A stretch of 8,176 bases of DNA from positions 1 through 8,176 of the forward strand of contig JALOQT010000171.1 in the NCBI GenBank assembly GCA_025453375.1. The letters are read 5' to 3'. This stretch comes from Phycisphaerales bacterium (GTDB lineage Bacteria; Planctomycetota; Phycisphaerae; Phycisphaerales; UBA1924). Positions 6,147-8,176 of the stretch are shown in pieces (the stretch's first letter is position 1; each line of letters opens with the position of its first letter). Position numbers and translations under genes: made by a program. The notes under the pieces are model-generated. The model searched no databases. It was not told the origin of the DNA and saw only the letters and a program-made list of their open reading frames with translations.

Positions 6147-7286
6147 ATGACCATCGCCGCACCCGCCGCCATCAAGCCCGTCCCCTTCATGCAGACTGGC
6201 TTGGCCGAGAACGACATCCAGGCCGCCATCGCCGTGCTCCGCTCGGGCATGCTCCGCGCCGCCAGCCAGTGCGCTGCCCTCGAGCTGAAGTTCTCCGAAA
6301 TGTCCGGCGCCAAGCACTCGATGACCTGCGCCAACGGCACCTGCGCCCTCCAGCTCGCCTACGAGCCCCTCTTCCAGCCCGGCGATGAAGTTCTCGTCCC
6401 CGCCTGGTCGTACATCGCCACCGCCAGCATGCTCGTCGCCCGCGGGTGCAAGCCCATCTTCGTCGATGCCCTGCCCACCACCGGCCAGATCGACCTGCAG
6501 GACGCCGCCAAGCGCATCACTCCCCGCACCCGCGGCATCGCCGCCACCCACATGTATGGCTGCCCCGTCGATATCGATGCGACGCAGGCCCTCGCCACCA
6601 AGCACGGCCTCAAGGTCGTCTACGACGCCGCCCAGGCCCACCTGGCGACGTACAAAGGCAAGGGCATCGGCGAGTTTGGCGACGCCGTCACCTATTCGTT
6701 CTACGCCACCAAGAACCTCGGCACCGGCGAAGGTGGCCTGATCTCCTGCAACAACGACACCCTCGCCCGCGACATCCAACTGCTCCGCAGCCACGGCGAG
6801 ACCGAAAAGTACCTCCACGAGCGCGTCGGGTACAACTATCGCATGAACGACATCACCGGCGCCATCGGCCTCTCGCGCCTGGCCCGCCTGCCGGAAGAGA
6901 CCGCCCAGCGCCAGGCCGCCGCTCGCAAGTATGAAGCCATCCTCGCGACCGTCCCGGGCCTCACACCCCTGGCGATCACCCCCGGCGCGACCAGCGCCTA
7001 TCACCTCTTCACTGTGCGGATGGACCCGGCGGTGCTGAAGGTCTCGCGCGATCAACTGATGAAGGACCTGGGCGCCCTGGGCGTGCCCTCCGCACTGCAC
7101 TACCCGCGCAGCCTCGTCCAGCAGCCGGCCTTCAAAGCCTTCCTGCCCGGCCAAAGCCCGTGGCCCATCGCCGAGCGCCTCAGCCAGACCGTGCTGAGCC
7201 TCCCGATGCACCACGCCCTGACCGACGAACACTTCGCCACGATCCAGCACGCGCTCAAGACCGTGACAAGCAAGTACGCCGTCTAA
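6147..7286 (+). CDS. DegT/DnrJ/EryC1/StrS-family PLP-dependent aminotransferase
   Basis: A 379-residue cytoplasmic enzyme of normal length for fold-type I sugar or cyclitol aminotransferases. These transfer an amino group, usually from glutamate or glutamine, to a keto-sugar, commonly for surface polysaccharide or natural-product building blocks. Visible motifs: CANGTCALQL (61-70) for cofactor phosphate binding; PAWSYIATASM (85-95); THMYGCPVDID (134-144); YDAAQAH (159-165) with Asp160 for the pyridine nitrogen; the Schiff-base lysine Lys189 in SFYATKNLGTGEGG; and YNYRMNDITGAIGLSRL (229-245), typical of the family. The start is the ATG at 6147, just before MTIAAPAAIKPVPFMQ; the frame is open farther upstream but that part is antisense shadow of the adaptor gene. 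No other sugar-pathway gene is in the window, so the substrate cannot be assigned. It is transcribed away from the adaptor operon and ends with TAA. Confidence 0.92.
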   Translation: MTIAAPAAIKPVPFMQTGLAENDIQAAIAVLRSGMLRAASQCAALELKFSEMSGAKHSMTCANGTCALQLAYEPLFQPGDEVLVPAWSYIATASMLVARGCKPIFVDALPTTGQIDLQDAAKRITPRTRGIAATHMYGCPVDIDATQALATKHGLKVVYDAAQAHLATYKGKGIGEFGDAVTYSFYATKNLGTGEGGLISCNNDTLARDIQLLRSHGETEKYLHERVGYNYRMNDITGAIGLSRLARLPEETAQRQAAARKYEAILATVPGLTPLAITPGATSAYHLFTVRMDPAVLKVSRDQLMKDLGALGVPSALHYPRSLVQQPAFKAFLPGQSPWPIAERLSQTVLSLPMHHALTDEHFATIQHALKTVTSKYAV

Positions 7287-7320
7287 GCCGAGTCGCGCGG
7301 CGACACGACGCACCGGGTAC

Positions 7321-7334
7321 CCCGGACCTCCGGG
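7321..7334 (+). terminator. Possible hairpin after the aminotransferase gene
   Basis: CCCGGACCTCCGGG forms a short GC stem starting 35 bases after the stop codon, next to the palindrome GGGTACCC. The loop would be only about four bases with the outer pairs, and no T-run follows, so this is a weak terminator candidate at best. Confidence 0.25.
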
Positions 7335-7406
7335 CCGGGCGCACTGCCGCAGGCCCGCAAATCGTCAATCACCCGCGTGCCCCGCCCGCCGATCGTTCCA
7401 CGACTC

Positions 7407-7432
7407 GACGCGTTGACATCTTCACACGCGTC
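7407..7432. repeat. Inverted repeat in the gap between the aminotransferase and the secreted-protein gene
   Basis: GACGCGT (7407-7413) is matched by ACGCGTC (7426-7432). TGA and TCA inside can extend the stem past one bulged base. It lies 72 bases before the start of the downstream gene. It could be a terminator-like hairpin, a 5' leader hairpin, or a regulator-binding site; it overlaps TTGACA at 7413-7418. The rest of 7287-7504 shows no coding potential that I trust. Confidence 0.4.
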
Positions 7433-7491
7433 ACCCCGCCCAAATCTCCCGCCCCGCCCCGCACGCGGCCGATATCCCTTGCGTCGCTTGT

Positions 7492-7498
7492 AAGGAGG
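7492..7498 (+). promoter_or_regulatory. Consensus Shine-Dalgarno sequence for the secreted protein
   Basis: AAGGAGG ends six bases before the ATG at 7505. It is a full match to the anti-16S core at good spacing and is the strongest ribosome site in the window. It fixes the start of the downstream gene and suggests high translation. Confidence 0.85.
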
Positions 7499-7504
7499 TA
7501 TCAC

Positions 7505-8176
7505 ATGAAGTTGTATTCGTTGATCGCCGCGGCCATCGCCGCGGGCGCGGGGGGTCTTTCGGCACAGGGGCAGGTCACACTGAGCGGGGGCTACATGACT
7601 CTGGGCAACGACCTGCGCTATGGCGCGGGCATCGGAACCACCCCCGACATGCGCGGCACATCACGCTATCTGTCGCAGCAAAACGACGGCATCAACCCCG
7701 CCAGTATCACGTTTTCCTCGACCGCCGCGCTGCAGGACCCGCTGAACATCGAGCGTGAATCGGGACCAGAGACGCTCCCCGTCGGCTTTGTTGTCGCAAC
7801 ATCCCAGCAAACCCTCACGGCCAGCACCTCGCCGCAGCAGATCAGCCTGACCACCGCATTCTCATCCACGCTTGCGAATCTCGGTCGACAGTCGATCAAC
7901 GAAAGCTCCACATATGTCTACAACCTGCAGAACTTCAGCGTCGCCACACCCCAGCCATTCCGCTTGATCGCTACTGCCGACTATGGCAACTTCGCACCTG
8001 GCTTTTCCTTTCCCGCCGCGGTCATCCTTCGGTCCGGCAGTGCCAGTGCGTTTGAAAAACCCGAGCCTGCCATCATTGACTGGCAACTGAGCATGAACAC
8101 GACGGAGGTCACCGCCGGCGTCCTGCAGCCGGGCAACTACTTCATCACGCTGACCTTCACGCAGATCGTCACGCAG
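7505..8176 (+). CDS. Secreted protein of unknown function, C-terminus beyond the window edge
   Basis: The frame is open from ATG 7505 to the right edge: 224 codons with no stop, so the gene is partial. The N-terminus MKLYSLIAAAIAAGAGGLSA is a clear Sec signal peptide with likely cleavage after LSA (residue 20), leaving QGQVTLSGGY. The mature part is rich in Ser, Thr, Gln and Asn and has only one more lysine (near 181). It alternates short beta-like stretches such as FRLIATADYG, AAVILRSGSAS and NYFITLTFTQIVTQ, suggesting a beta-sandwich extracellular protein. I recognise no family. Planctomycete secreted proteins of this style often end in a PEP-CTERM sorting tail, but that end is outside the window and cannot be claimed. 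A perfect Shine-Dalgarno precedes it. Codon use is slightly less GC-rich than in the neighbouring genes. Confidence 0.82.
   Translation, partial: MKLYSLIAAAIAAGAGGLSAQGQVTLSGGYMTLGNDLRYGAGIGTTPDMRGTSRYLSQQNDGINPASITFSSTAALQDPLNIERESGPETLPVGFVVATSQQTLTASTSPQQISLTTAFSSTLANLGRQSINESSTYVYNLQNFSVATPQPFRLIATADYGNFAPGFSFPAAVILRSGSASAFEKPEPAIIDWQLSMNTTEVTAGVLQPGNYFITLTFTQIVTQ

Noticed and set aside
4267..6150. A 627-codon plus-strand open frame opposite the two upstream adaptor genes
   Set aside because: Arg/Pro/Ser/Thr-rich low-complexity translation. The minus strand holds recognisable adaptor domains and coupled starts.
6129..7313. A 394-codon minus-strand open frame opposite the aminotransferase
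   Set aside because: Gly/Ala/Val/Asp-rich sequence with no motif; the plus strand encodes a complete PLP enzyme.
7413..7418. TTGACA as a -35 box for the secreted-protein gene
   Set aside because: The hexamer is perfect, but no acceptable -10 box lies 15-19 bases downstream, where the sequence is almost pure G and C. It is more likely part of the inverted repeat.

Overview
The window is GC-rich bacterial DNA. It reads most like a planctomycete, possibly of the Phycisphaerae, because it pairs an adaptor-type secretion cassette containing a PqqD-M50-HlyD fusion with an aminotransferase and a secreted low-lysine protein. That taxonomic guess is inference; there is no rRNA or other marker gene here.

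Minus strand, 5975 down to the left edge: one tightly packed operon. It encodes (i) a small signal-peptide-bearing HlyD/RND-type periplasmic adaptor (5975-4971); (ii) a GAF-plus-HlyD membrane adaptor (4974-3015) that is broken by an apparent internal deletion and frameshift near 4245; (iii) a large PqqD-like / M50 site-2-protease / HlyD adaptor fusion (3015-796) with the HELGH and FDGYY metal-binding motifs intact; and (iv) a polytopic membrane protein of unknown function that runs off the left edge (763-1). The genes are joined by GTGA and TGATG stop/start overlaps and a 32-base gap, so they are probably co-transcribed and translationally coupled. Together the three adaptor genes look like a non-canonical envelope export or processing machine. 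No ATPase, RND pump or TolC-like outer-membrane protein is visible in the window.

At 5976-6146 a 171-base divergent intergenic region separates this operon from a plus-strand DegT/DnrJ/EryC1/StrS-family PLP aminotransferase (6147-7286), which has all expected active-site motifs.

From 7287 to 7504 there is a non-coding stretch with two inverted repeats and a perfect Shine-Dalgarno sequence. It leads into a secreted protein of unknown function (7505 to the right edge, incomplete).

The most notable points are the internal deletion in the GAF-HlyD gene, which would leave the three-adaptor cassette defective unless it is an assembly error, and the fusion of a peptide-binding-type PqqD domain to an intramembrane protease and an export adaptor. 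I see no tRNA, rRNA, CRISPR array, insertion sequence or integration signature.
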